Shown in pieces: positions 16,479-25,784 of a stretch of DNA of 64,000 bases; the stretch's first letter is position 1; the number at the start of each line of letters is the position of its first letter. The notes under the pieces were generated by a model, which was not told the origin of the DNA, made no database searches, and saw nothing but the letters and a program-made list of their open reading frames with translations. Origin of the DNA: JALYRV01 sp036675475 (GTDB taxonomy: Bacteria > Acidobacteriota > Vicinamibacteria > Vicinamibacterales > SCN-69-37); the NCBI GenBank assembly GCA_036675475.1, contig JAKFEY010000043.1:1-64000 (forward strand), given 5' to 3'. Both the position numbers and the translations under genes were made by a program.

Positions 16479-17323
16479 TGCCTGTCCGCCTCGGCCGCCC
16501 ATCGCGGCGACGGCGCGGTGGTCACCACCAGCACGTAGCGCAGGTTGGAAAAGTCCACCGTCGGCCGCACCGCGATCTCTTCATAGGTGCCGCTGCCCCG
16601 CTGGGCGCGCTCGACGCGGCCGATCGTGTAGCCGCGCGGAAAGATGCCGTCGAGCCCCGACGTCAGCACGAGATCGCCCACCTGCACGTCGACGAGATTG
16701 GGCACATCGTCCAGGCGCAGCGGCGGATCTTCGAAGCCGCCGACCACGTTGCCGCCGGCGCCCGTGCGTTCCAGGTAGGCAGCGGCGCCCGCGCTCCGGC
16801 CCACGATCAGCTGCACCTGCGCGGCATGCTCCTCGACGCGGCCGTAGATGCGGCCGACGATGCCGCGGGGCGCGATGACGGCCATGTTGGCGCGCAGGCC
16901 GTCGGCCGATCCGCGATCGATCGTGACGGCCGGAAAGCCCGGTGTGGGATCGCCCGCGATCACGCGCGCGGTGATGGTTTCAATGGGCAGCGACTTGCGA
17001 AGGTTGAGCGCCTCCTCGAGCATCGCCACCTGCGACGCCCGCGCGCGCTGTTCCTCGAGCTGTCCGCCAAGCTCCACGACCTGGCGCCGCAGATGCTCGT
17101 TCTCGGCCCGCGCGCCCTGCAGCCAGACGTAGCCGTGCCAGAGGCCGCGCACCTTGTCGACGCCGCCGGCCGTCGCCAGCTGAATGCGCGACACCAGCCC
17201 GAACGTCACCGCCGACAGCAGCCGCGCGCCGCCGCGATCCTGCACCTGCGCCGAGATGAGGATCACGTGACCCAGCATTACGATCAGGAACAGATAGCCG
17301 GTCCTGCGGCGGATATCTAGCAT
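16475..17323 (-). CDS. mreC: Rod shape-determining protein MreC
   Basis: The 282-residue protein has a cytoplasmic N-terminus, one transmembrane helix (about 10-28), a coiled coil (about 72-112, with ENEHLRRQVVELGGQLEEQR) and a beta-rich MreC core. The core includes RVIAGDPTPGFPAVTIDRG, MAVIAPRGIVGRI and LVLTSGLDGIFPRGYTIG. MreC dimers link MreB to PBP2 and RodA and activate wall synthesis. Its ATG follows the repeat-filled gap after mreB by only 158 bases. Confidence 0.94.
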   Translation of the reverse strand: MLDIRRRTGYLFLIVMLGHVILISAQVQDRGGARLLSAVTFGLVSRIQLATAGGVDKVRGLWHGYVWLQGARAENEHLRRQVVELGGQLEEQRARASQVAMLEEALNLRKSLPIETITARVIAGDPTPGFPAVTIDRGSADGLRANMAVIAPRGIVGRIYGRVEEHAAQVQLIVGRSAGAAAYLERTGAGGNVVGGFEDPPLRLDDVPNLVDVQVGDLVLTSGLDGIFPRGYTIGRVERAQRGSGTYEEIAVRPTVDFSNLRYVLVVTTAPSPRWAAEADRQ

Positions 17324-17324
17324 G

Positions 17325-17481
17325 CCAAATCAGTTTGTTGATCTGCTGATCTGCTGATTTGTTGACCTGGATCTGTTAATCTGCCGATCTGTTGATTTTG
17401 GAGTGCAGCCGGAAGTCGACAAATCATCAAAGCGTCAAATCCAAATCAACAAGTCAACAAGTCAAAAGATCAACAAATGAT
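17325..17481 (+). repeat. Degenerate inverted array between mreB and mreC
   Basis: The left half (17325-17398) is a run of imperfect 9-11-base units such as GATCTGCTGAT and GATCTGTTGAT. The right half (about 17420-17480) holds the reverse type, ATCAACAAGTC and CAAATCAACAAG. RNA from either strand could fold into a long imperfect hairpin. The stretch is AT-rich against its surroundings and has no coding potential. It fills almost the whole 158-base gap inside the operon. Confidence 0.8.
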
Positions 17482-18503
<1,022 letters not shown>

Positions 18504-18507
<4 letters not shown>

Positions 18508-19961
18508 AGCTGTACCTTTCCTACGTGGATGCCGTTCTTCCCGTGGCCTTTCACCCAGTACATCGCGGCGTCGGCGGCGGCCAGCAGCTCGTCGGCCGAC
18601 GCCTTCGGATCGTTGTGCGTGGCCACGCCGATTGACGCCGTCAGCCGCACCGTGAGGCCGAGCGACGTCAGAAACACATGCCCCGCGACGCGGTCGCGGA
18701 CGCGGGCCGCCACGGCCTTCGCGCCGGCTTCGTCGGTGTCGGGCAGGACCACCGCGAACTCGTCGCCGCCGAAGCGCGCGACGGCGTCCGTTTCACGGGC
18801 GCAGGCGCGAATCACCGCGCCCACTTCGACCAGCGCCCGGCTGCCGCACAAATGGCCGTGCGAGTCGTTCACCGTCTTGAAGCCGTCGAGATCGATGAAC
18901 AGCAGCGACAGCTTCTGTCCCGACCGCGACGAGCGTTTCGTCTCGCGCCGCAGCACCGCGTGCATGAAGCGCGAGTTATAGAGCTGCGTCAGGTCGTCGG
19001 TCACCGACAACGCCTCGGCCCGCTCCAGACGCAGCGCGCTGTCGAGCGCGCAGGCGATGGGCTCCAGCATCCGCCGCACGTTGGCGCGCGACGACTGCAG
19101 CGTCGCCGCCATGGGGGGCAGGGGCGTCGAGCGTCCCCGGTCGATGCCCACCAGCACGGCCACGACGCGGTTGTCGCAGGAGAGGGGCACGGCCATCGCC
19201 GCCGCCTCAACCGCCGCGCCGACGTCCGTTTCGCCCGCCAGCCGCCGCGTCACGAGCGGCCGGCCGCTGCGGGCCACGTGCGAGGCGACCGCTTCAACCG
19301 CCATGCGCGACTGCTCGCTCCCTCCGCGGGCCGCCAGCCACCGGGTGTCCCCGGTCGAATCGGTGGCGAGCACCGCCCATTCCGGCATCGGCAGCCATGC
19401 ACGAGCCCGAGAGAGCAAGACTGCGGCCACGCCGGCCGGATCGCGCCGCGAATTGACCGCCGCGACGATCTGCATGAAGCGATCGGTGGTATCGGTCGCA
19501 GAGAGCCGGCGCTGCACCCGCTTGAGCCGCGCCGCCAGGTCGGCCGCCGGAGGCATCCCGAACGCCGCCGCCAGCACTTTCCGATCGAGCGGGAGGGCGA
19601 CATGGGCCGAAAATCCCAGCGACCGCGAGAGCGACGCCAGGGCCGGCGGCGCCGCCGGATCCAGCGAGAAACTCACCACGGGCATGCGCTCGGCGAGCCG
19701 CATGACGCGGCGGGCGTCGGGCGGCTTGCCCGGCCCGAGCTCCCAGAGCACGCCGTCGGCGGCGGCGCGCGTTTCGAGCGGGCCGTCGGCCGGCATCAGG
19801 CGCACCCGCCAGCGGGCCAGCGGCCGAAGCGCGGCCGTAAGGGCGGCGCTGGCCGGCCCGGCATGACGCACGTGCACCGTCGTGGTGGCGCCGCCCGTTC
19901 GTCTCGGGCCCGTTCGTTGGGGGATTCTCCGTCGCGCTCGGGCGCGGCCCTTGGTCGGCAT
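18504..19961 (-). CDS. GAF-GGDEF diguanylate cyclase heading the mre operon
   Basis: From ATG 19961 the product has 485 residues: a basic N-terminal stretch, a region of unclear fold (about 25-135), a probable GAF sensor (about 155-285) and a GGDEF domain (about 315-480). The active site RFGGDEFAVVLP is intact. An inhibitory I-site RETD lies five residues before it. DLTQLYNSRFM marks the domain start. The enzyme should make c-di-GMP from two GTP and be product-inhibited. Its TGA overlaps the mreB start, so cyclase and MreB are probably co-translated. The frame remains open upstream to 20114 through a GC-rich repeat, so a longer N-terminus is possible; there is no convincing ribosome site. Confidence 0.85.
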
Positions 19962-19966
19962 GTGCG

Positions 19967-20035
19967 TTCGGCGGGGGTCCCCTCTACCCCGCCCGGCCTC
20001 GCGTACGGGGCCCCTGGCGCCCCGCGCCGCAACCT
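19967..20035 (-). repeat. GC-rich palindromic element upstream of the diguanylate cyclase
   Basis: Read on the minus strand, the block at 20006-20025 (GCGGGGCGCCAGGGGCCCCG) and the block at 19967-19993 (GGCGGGGT, two bases, AGGGG, then CCCCCGCCGAA) match the two halves of the element at 53617-53700 in the same order. It occupies the gap between the divergent cyclase and PpiD genes, in a reading frame that stays open with the cyclase. Confidence 0.7.
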
Positions 20036-20074
20036 CGGCGCTCCCCAGGGCAGTGGGGGTAACAGCACCAGCAG

Positions 20075-20080
20075 TATAAT
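20075..20080 (+). promoter_or_regulatory. Probable -10 box (TATAAT) for the PpiD/SurA-like gene
   Basis: A perfect TATAAT lies 27 bases before the ATG at 20108, giving a short leader of about 20 bases. No TTGACA-like -35 is seen; the expected position falls in G-rich sequence left by the palindromic element. Confidence 0.55.
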
Positions 20081-20107
20081 CGTGTTTTCTCTGAGGGTTT
20101 CTAAGAC

Positions 20108-22030
20108 ATGACAATGCTCGATCGGATGCGCCGGCACAAAGGCTGGCTCAAGTGGAGCCTCGGCCTCGTCGTCGTTACGTTTGTGTTGGTGTACATCCCG
20201 TCCGATTTCATGACGCCGCAGAGCGCGAGCGCGGCGCCCAACGCGACGGTGGCCACGGTCGAAGGCCGCGACATCAAAGTCGCCGACTTCCAGCGCGCCT
20301 ACAACCAGCAGGTGCAGGCGTACCGGCAGGCGTACGGCGGCAATCTCAACGATCAGATGCTGCAGCAGCTCGGCATCGAGCAGCGCATCCTCAGCCAGAT
20401 GATCGACGAGGAAGCGGTGCTCGCCGAAGCCGATCGGCTCGACATCGACGTCACCGACGCGGAGCTGCGCGAGCGCATCCTGCGGCTGCCGGCGTTTCAG
20501 GAAAACGGGCAGTTCATCGGCGACCAGCGCTACAAGCAGATTCTCGCGGCGCAGGCGCCGCCGATTCCGGTCGAAGACTTCGAGCGCGAGATGCGGCGGC
20601 AGATTCAGTCCGACAAGCTGCGCGACGCGCTGACGGCGTGGATCACCGTGACCGACGCCGACGTCGACGCCGAGTACCGCAAGCGCAACGAGAAGGTGAA
20701 AGTCGATCTCGTGCTGTTCAACGCCGACGCGTACAAGGCGGGCCTCACGCCCACCGAGGCCGAGATCGCGGCGTACTTCGAGGCCAACAAGGCGAAGTAC
20801 CGCATTCCCGAAAAGCGCCGCGTGCGCTATCTGCACGTCGACGCCGCCACGCTGCGCGATCGCGTCACCGTCACGGAGCAGGACGCGCGGCAGCGCTACA
20901 CCGAGCAGATCACGCAGTATCAGCAGCCCGAACAGGTGCGCGTGAGCCACATCCTGCTCAAGACCGAAGGCAAGGATGAAGCGGCCGTGCGCGCGCAGGC
21001 CGAGCAGGTGCTCGCGAAGGTGAAGGCGGGCGGCGATTTCGCGGCGCTCGCGGCGCAGTATTCCGAAGACGAAGTGTCGAAGGCCAAGGGCGGCGATCTC
21101 GACTTCTTCGGCCGCGGCGCCATGGTGAAGGAATTCGAGGACGCCGCGTTCGCGCTCGAAGCCGGCCAGACCACCGATCTCGTCAAGACGCCGTACGGCT
21201 TTCACATCATCCGCGCCACGGGCAAGCGCCCGGCGTCGACGCAGCCGTTCGAGCTCGTCTCGGCGCAGATTCAGGATCAGTTGAAGTGGGAGCGCGCGCA
21301 GCAGGAAGTGCAGCGCCTGGTCGAGGAGCTCGACAAGGAGATCGACGACCCGTCCGACATCGACCGCGTGGCGCAGGCGCGCGGCCTGACGGCCGCCGAC
21401 TCGCCGCTGTTCGCGAAAACCGAACCGGTGCCGGGCCTGGGCTTCGCGCCCGACGTGTCGGCGCAGGCGTTCGAGATGGAGCGCGGCAAGGTCAGCGACG
21501 CGCTGCGCACGCCGCAGGGCGCGGCCTTCATCACCGTGATCGACATCCAGCCGGCGCACGATGCCACGCTGGGTGAGGTGCGCGACCGCGCGCGCGAGGA
21601 TCTGATCAACGAGCGCGCGTCGGCGATGGCGCGCGAGCGCGCGTCGGCCCTGGCCGCCGCGTTCAAGACGAACTTCGCCGCCGCGGCGAAGACGGCCGGC
21701 CTCACCGTGCAGTCGAGCGACTTCGTCGCGCGCGGCGCGGCGTTCCCGGAAGTCGGCGTCAGCACGCCGGTGGAAACCGCGGCCTTCGCCCTCGGCGCCG
21801 GCGGCGTCAGCGACCCGATTGCCACCGAGCGCGGCACGGTCGTCCTGCGCGTCGCCGACAAACAGGCCATCGACCCCGCGAAGTTCGCGGCCGAGCAGTC
21901 ACAAGTGCGCGATCAGATGCTGCAGGAACGCAAAGGCCAGTTCTTCGCGTCGTACATGACGAAGGCCAAGCAGAAGATGACGATCGACCTCAACGAAGAC
22001 ACGTTGCAGGCGCTGTTCGCCAACCGGTAG
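20108..22030 (+). CDS. Membrane-anchored peptidyl-prolyl isomerase, PpiD/SurA-like
   Basis: The 640-residue protein has a short cytoplasmic start, one transmembrane helix (about 13-33) and a SurA/PpiD chaperone region (about 50-190). A parvulin-type rotamase domain spans about 277-375: VRVSHILLKTEGKDEAAVRA, then GGDFAALAAQYSED, GGDLDFFGRGAMVKEFEDAAF and TPYGFHIIRATGKRP. A second, weaker rotamase-like segment lies around 440-590. It should help outer-membrane and secreted proteins fold in the periplasm. The helical C-terminus resembles PpiD. A strong terminator follows, shared with the convergent sppA gene. Confidence 0.9.
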   Translation: MTMLDRMRRHKGWLKWSLGLVVVTFVLVYIPSDFMTPQSASAAPNATVATVEGRDIKVADFQRAYNQQVQAYRQAYGGNLNDQMLQQLGIEQRILSQMIDEEAVLAEADRLDIDVTDAELRERILRLPAFQENGQFIGDQRYKQILAAQAPPIPVEDFEREMRRQIQSDKLRDALTAWITVTDADVDAEYRKRNEKVKVDLVLFNADAYKAGLTPTEAEIAAYFEANKAKYRIPEKRRVRYLHVDAATLRDRVTVTEQDARQRYTEQITQYQQPEQVRVSHILLKTEGKDEAAVRAQAEQVLAKVKAGGDFAALAAQYSEDEVSKAKGGDLDFFGRGAMVKEFEDAAFALEAGQTTDLVKTPYGFHIIRATGKRPASTQPFELVSAQIQDQLKWERAQQEVQRLVEELDKEIDDPSDIDRVAQARGLTAADSPLFAKTEPVPGLGFAPDVSAQAFEMERGKVSDALRTPQGAAFITVIDIQPAHDATLGEVRDRAREDLINERASAMARERASALAAAFKTNFAAAAKTAGLTVQSSDFVARGAAFPEVGVSTPVETAAFALGAGGVSDPIATERGTVVLRVADKQAIDPAKFAAEQSQVRDQMLQERKGQFFASYMTKAKQKMTIDLNEDTLQALFANR

Positions 22031-22133
22031 TTGCTGGTTTCTGGTTTCTGGTTGTTGGTGCGAGCCGGCAGGGACAACGCCCTGCCGGCTTTTTTTGTCC
22101 TACCAGCAACCAGCAACCGACAACCAGCAACCT
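22031..22133 (+). repeat. Inverted degenerate repeat arms around an ACAACG-loop hairpin
   Basis: The left arm 22031-22058 (TTGCTGGTTTCTGG units) and right arm 22104-22133 (CCAGCAACCAGCAACC units) are inverted relative to each other. Between them sits the hairpin at 22063-22090. The same architecture, with a different stem but the same ACAACG loop, occurs at 61684-61800. Confidence 0.8.
22063..22097 (+). terminator. Strong rho-independent terminator (bidirectional position)
   Basis: AGCCGGCAGGG (22063-22073) pairs perfectly with CCCTGCCGGCT (22080-22090) over the loop ACAACG, followed by a T run on the plus strand. It ends the PpiD-like gene and lies between convergent genes, 33 bases after its stop codon and 44 bases from the end of sppA. 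Confidence 0.9.
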
Positions 22134-23930
22134 TCAGTGAACGAACACATTCGGCATCAGCGTGAGCGGTTCGCCTGAGCGGAACAGCTGCAGGCGGATC
22201 GCCAGCGATTCGATGGCCTTGGCGCGCGGGTCCTCGCGGAGCACCGCGACGCGCGGATGAAAGAACAGCGCGCCGAGCGGGCCGGCCGCGCGGGCCAGTT
22301 CGGCGCGGCTGAACATGCCCGCGCCGCCGAACGGATTCGCCACCAGTTCATAGAGGCTGCGGCGCGGCGGATAGACGTCGAGCTCGACGTGCCGCCCCGC
22401 ATCGATCTTCGCGCGCGCCTTGGCGAGCGCAATCGCGTCCCGCAGCCCGCCCAGCTCGTCGACCAGGCCGAGATCGCGCGCCTGGCGCCCGGTCCACACG
22501 CGCCCCTGCGCAATCGCATCGATCTTTTCCGGCGTGCTCGCCCGTGATTCCGCGACCTTCTCCACGAACGTGTCGTATGTCGCCTGCATCTGCTCCATCA
22601 CGCGCGCGCGCTCTTCCGGCGAGAAAGGACGCACCGGCGAGAGCATGCCGGCGTACTTGCCCGACTCCACGCCCTCCACGCCCACGCCCAGCTTCTCCAT
22701 CGTCCCGCCCAGCGCGAACTTGCCGACGACCACGCCGATCGATCCGGTGAGAGTGCCGGGCTGCGCGACGATGGCGTGCGCGGGCATGGCCACGTAGTAG
22801 CCGCCTGACGCGGCGACATCGCCCATCGACGCAATCACCGGCTTGATCTGCCGCGTGAGCATGACTTCGCGCCAGATGACGTCGGACGCGACGGCCGAGC
22901 CGCCGGGACTGTCGATGCGCAGCACGATGGCGCGCACCGCGTTGTCGGCTCGCACCTTGCGCAGCCACTCGATGACGGTGTCCGACCCGGTGACGGCGCC
23001 GTTGGGCGAATCGAACGAGCTCTCGCCGCTGGCGATGACGCCCACCAGATAGAGGACGGCGATCTTCGGGCCGCGATCGAGCCCGAGCGAGGTCGTCGCC
23101 ACCTTGCTGTAGTCGTCGGCGTCGATGCGCTGCTTCGCGCCGCCCAGATCCGACTTGTCGTCGAGCTCGTCCTCGTACGCCACATCGTCGACCAGGCCCG
23201 CGGCGACGGCGTCGCGCGCGAGATACGGCCCGTGGTCGAGCAGCGCGCGTACTTCCTCTTCGGACTTGCGGCGGCCGTCGCCGATGCCGCGCAGCAGCTG
23301 CGAGTAGAGGTCGCGGTTGAGCGACTCGGCCATCTCGCGGTGCGCCGGGGTGAAGCCTTTTTCCGTGAAGGTATTGGCGGCGGTCTTGTAGTCGCCGATG
23401 TGCATCAGGTCGGGATACGCGCCGATCTTGTCGAGCGCGCCGCGCAGGAACAGCTCGTACGTGGCCAGGCCGCGCAGGTCGAGGCCGGCCGCCGGCATCA
23501 GGTACACCTTGTCGCACGCCGACGCGAGGTAATACTCCTGCTCGGCGCCGTATTCGAGATAGGCAATGATCGGCTTTCCCGACTTGCGGAACTCGAGAAT
23601 CGCGTCGCGGATTTCCTGGACCTTGCCCCAGAGCGCGCCGCCGCCGCGCGGCACGATGACGACGCTCTTGATGCGGCGATCGACGGCGGCCTTGCGCAGC
23701 GAATCGACGACTGAGCGCAGCGTGGGCTGCTCACCGATGAACTGGCTGACCACGCCGCCGGGCTCGATTTCCGACAGGTTCGGATCGATGGGCAAAAACA
23801 GCGTGGCGTTGTCGCGGATGTCCGGACCGCCGCGCGCGGCAAAGAAAATGAGGGCCATGCCCGCGGCCGAGATGAGCACGGCCACGAAAATCAGGCCGAG
23901 AATGAGTCCGACGCCCTTGCGAAGTGCCAC
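22134..23930 (-). CDS. sppA: Signal peptide peptidase SppA, 67-kDa type
   Basis: The 598-residue protein has an N-terminal membrane anchor (about 8-30) and two tandem ClpP-like domains, as in the double-domain enterobacterial form. The catalytic Lys is Lys182 in HIGDYKTAANTFTEKG of the first half. The nucleophile Ser375 is in ASMGDVAASGGYYVAMP of the second half. Together these form the Ser-Lys dyad that digests leftover signal peptides in the membrane. The substrate groove motif RIDSPGGSAVASD is present. Length and both catalytic residues are normal. Confidence 0.93.
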   Translation of the reverse strand: MALRKGVGLILGLIFVAVLISAAGMALIFFAARGGPDIRDNATLFLPIDPNLSEIEPGGVVSQFIGEQPTLRSVVDSLRKAAVDRRIKSVVIVPRGGGALWGKVQEIRDAILEFRKSGKPIIAYLEYGAEQEYYLASACDKVYLMPAAGLDLRGLATYELFLRGALDKIGAYPDLMHIGDYKTAANTFTEKGFTPAHREMAESLNRDLYSQLLRGIGDGRRKSEEEVRALLDHGPYLARDAVAAGLVDDVAYEDELDDKSDLGGAKQRIDADDYSKVATTSLGLDRGPKIAVLYLVGVIASGESSFDSPNGAVTGSDTVIEWLRKVRADNAVRAIVLRIDSPGGSAVASDVIWREVMLTRQIKPVIASMGDVAASGGYYVAMPAHAIVAQPGTLTGSIGVVVGKFALGGTMEKLGVGVEGVESGKYAGMLSPVRPFSPEERARVMEQMQATYDTFVEKVAESRASTPEKIDAIAQGRVWTGRQARDLGLVDELGGLRDAIALAKARAKIDAGRHVELDVYPPRRSLYELVANPFGGAGMFSRAELARAAGPLGALFFHPRVAVLREDPRAKAIESLAIRLQLFRSGEPLTLMPNVFVH

Positions 23931-23966
23931 GGTATCAGTCTACTCCGGCGAGAGATCGACCTGTTA

Positions 23967-23972
23967 TATACT
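23967..23972 (+). promoter_or_regulatory. Probable -10 box (TATACT) of the tRNA-Leu promoter
   Basis: TATACT in the sequence TTATATACTGGAGG lies 34 bases before the mature tRNA 5' end. No convincing -35 hexamer is visible at 16-18 bases upstream. Confidence 0.5.
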
Positions 23973-24006
23973 GGAGGTTCTGCCCCGAGCGATCGTCTCT
24001 TCTTGT

Positions 24007-24093
24007 GCGGAAGTGGCGGAATTGGCAGACGCGCTAGCCTCAGGAGCTAGTCCGGGCAACCGGGTGGAGGTTCGAGTCCTCTCTTCCGCACCA
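24007..24093 (+). tRNA. tRNA-Leu (anticodon CAG), with encoded CCA
   Basis: The acceptor arms GCGGAAG and CTTCCGC pair perfectly. The D-arm contains GGCGGAATTGGCAGACGC. The anticodon stem CTAGC/GCTAG holds the loop CTCAGGA with anticodon CAG, reading CUG. A long variable arm (TCCGGGCAACCGGGT) marks a class II tRNA, and the T-arm contains GGTTCGAGTCC. Discriminator A is followed by an encoded CCA at 24091-24093. CUG/CTC-type codons dominate Leu in this GC-rich window, so it serves a heavily used codon. No integrase or attachment duplication is seen at its 3' end. Confidence 0.97.
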
Positions 24094-24109
24094 CATTCTC
24101 GAGACAACC

Positions 24110-24301
24110 GTGACTGATATGTCTTTTCTCACCTACTCCGTCGGTGCAGTGCTGGCCATCGGCATCATGGCCGTCGTCTTTCTGATCTGGCGCGCCGCGC
24201 AGCCGTCGGGCAGTCTCGGCCAGATGCTGCGCCGCACCGACAAGATCCCCTACCACGGCGAAATCGATCCGCGCCGCTTCTCCGACCGCGATCGCGATTA
24301 G
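24110..24301 (+). CDS. Small single-pass membrane protein
   Basis: The 63-residue product starts at GTG 24110 (ATG 24119 is an alternative). It has one transmembrane helix (about 8-28, VGAVLAIGIMAVVFLIW) followed by a basic cytoplasmic tail ending DPRRFSDRDRD. It lies 16 bases after the tRNA and may share its transcript. No family is recognised. A hairpin follows at 24316-24338. Confidence 0.6.
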   Translation: MTDMSFLTYSVGAVLAIGIMAVVFLIWRAAQPSGSLGQMLRRTDKIPYHGEIDPRRFSDRDRD

Positions 24302-24315
24302 GCCGCGCCCCAGGC

Positions 24316-24338
24316 CGCCGGCCGCGTGCCGGCCGGCG
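24316..24338 (+). terminator. Hairpin between convergent genes, possible terminator
   Basis: CGCCGGCC (24316-24323) and GGCCGGCG (24331-24338) pair perfectly over a 7-base loop. There is no T run, so intrinsic termination is uncertain. Confidence 0.42.
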
Positions 24339-24363
24339 AACCTGGCTGTGGAGGCGCCGCTCT

Positions 24364-25089
24364 CTACCGCGTGACCGTGATCTTGAACGGCATGGTGTAG
24401 AAACCTTCGTGCGTCATCACCTGCTTGCCTTTGCCGGTGTTGATGGCCACCAGTTCCGCGACATCGCTCGCCGTGGCTTCCACCACCCAGGTGTTCTCGC
24501 TGGTCCGCGTCACGGTCAGATCGGTGGAACCGGGGTAGAACTCCGCGTTGTACCGCACCGTCCAGATGAGCGCGCGGCCCGCGGGATCCGCGAAATCCAA
24601 CTTGAAGCGCGCCTTCGACGATCCGCCGACAGGAATGTCGTTGAAGCCGTTGGGCAGAGGCTCCTGCGCGGCGTCCACGGGATTGGTGATCGACGGATAC
24701 GACGTCGCGTGCACCTCGGCGAAGTTGAAATTCTTGCGGCAGCTGCCCGTAGTCATGCAGGTGCCGTTCGCGATCTGATCGCCGAAGTCCGCCACGATCG
24801 AGCGGCCGTAGCTCGTGGTGTAGTGGATATCGAGCTTGTTGTTGTCGTTGAAGAACGCGCCCTCGCCGGCCGCGTTACCGACGTACGGCCCGAGCCCGTC
24901 ACCCGCGATCCGGTCGATCCGCTCCGCGGTCATGCAATCGGCCGCCAGCGGGCAGCGGAGCTCGGCGCTCACCGGCACGCCAGTCGGGGCTGGTGCCGGC
25001 GCCGGCTTGCCCTTCTTCTGCGCCATCACCGGGGCGGCCGCGATCAGGGCCAGACACACACACACCAACACCATTCTGCGGACCATCAT
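24364..25089 (-). CDS. Secreted protein of unknown function
   Basis: An AGAGGAG ribosome site on the minus strand lies 6 bases before the ATG at 25089, which is preferred to ATG 25095 (only 1 base away). The 241-residue product has a signal peptide ending near PVMAQ, a Lys/Pro/Ala-rich linker, then a domain with four Cys likely to form disulfides (in RCPLAADC and GTCMTTGSC) and a beta-rich C-terminal half. No catalytic motif is recognised. It is monocistronic, convergent with the small membrane protein gene and divergent from the ECF sigma gene at 25203. Confidence 0.68.
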   Translation of the reverse strand: MMVRRMVLVCVCLALIAAAPVMAQKKGKPAPAPAPTGVPVSAELRCPLAADCMTAERIDRIAGDGLGPYVGNAAGEGAFFNDNNKLDIHYTTSYGRSIVADFGDQIANGTCMTTGSCRKNFNFAEVHATSYPSITNPVDAAQEPLPNGFNDIPVGGSSKARFKLDFADPAGRALIWTVRYNAEFYPGSTDLTVTRTSENTWVVEATASDVAELVAINTGKGKQVMTHEGFYTMPFKITVTR

Positions 25090-25202
25090 GCACATCTCCT
25101 CTGGTTGACGAACCCGGACTCGGGTTCATGAGAGAGAAACGCTGACCCGCGATTTTTCGGACAGCCTCGTGCCGGAGGTGCGCTAGAATCCGCCACCTCC
25201 CC

Positions 25203-25784
25203 ATGCCGGACGCGCCCGACCAGACCCTGTTGCTGCTCGAACGTGCCCGCGGCGGCGACGAGCAGGCGCTCGAGCAGTTGTTTGCCCGCTACCTCAAGCC
25301 GCTGCGCCGCTGGGCGAGCGGGCGCCTGCCGAAATGGGCCCGCGACATGGCCGACACGCAGGACCTTGTCCAGGAAACCCTGCTTCAGACGTTTAAGAAA
25401 CTGGACGGATTCGAATTCAGGGGCGAAGGCGCGCTGCAGGCGTACCTGCGGCAGGCGTTGATGAACCGCATTCGCGACGAGCTGCGGCGGTTCGATCGGC
25501 GCGGGGCGACGTCCGTGCTGGATTCGCAGGCGCCCGACCTGGCGCCGTCACCGCTCGAGCAGGCGATCGGGCGTCAGGGCGCGGAGCGCTACGAGCGGGC
25601 GTTGTCGCACTTGCGCGAAGACGATCGCGCCGCGCTGGTGGCGCGACTGGAGCTGGGATGTTCCTACGAAGAAATGGCCGCGGCGCTCGGCAAGCCGTCG
25701 CCCGACGCCGCGCGCAAGGCCGCGCAACGTGCCCTCGTACGGCTGATTGCGGAGATGAAGCGTGAGGGACCCGCGCCCGGCTGA
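25203..25784 (+). CDS. ECF-like RNA polymerase sigma factor, kinase-linked
   Basis: The 193-residue protein has region 2 with ARDMADTQDLVQETLLQTFKKLDGF and NRIRDELRRFDRR (about 45-100), and region 4 with HLREDDRAALVARLELG and the helix-turn-helix SYEEMAAALGKPSPDAARKA (about 135-188). It resembles the sigma factors found next to Ser/Thr kinases in Acidobacteriota and Planctomycetota rather than next to anti-sigma genes. The kinase gene starts inside it, a 23-base overlap. No anti-sigma gene is nearby, so phosphorylation by that kinase is the likely control (inference). TAGAAT at 25185-25190 may be its -10 box. Confidence 0.85.
   Translation: MPDAPDQTLLLLERARGGDEQALEQLFARYLKPLRRWASGRLPKWARDMADTQDLVQETLLQTFKKLDGFEFRGEGALQAYLRQALMNRIRDELRRFDRRGATSVLDSQAPDLAPSPLEQAIGRQGAERYERALSHLREDDRAALVARLELGCSYEEMAAALGKPSPDAARKAAQRALVRLIAEMKREGPAPG

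Noticed and set aside
15957..16502. mreD starting at ATG 16502
   Set aside because: That start overlaps mreC by 28 bases and adds a Gly-rich leader. GTG 16478 overlaps the mreC stop as GTGA and gives a normal MreD N-terminus.
24007..24110. tRNA-Leu 3' end as an integration site for a genomic island
   Set aside because: No integrase, no duplicated tRNA 3' end and no change in gene style follow; the downstream genes look native.
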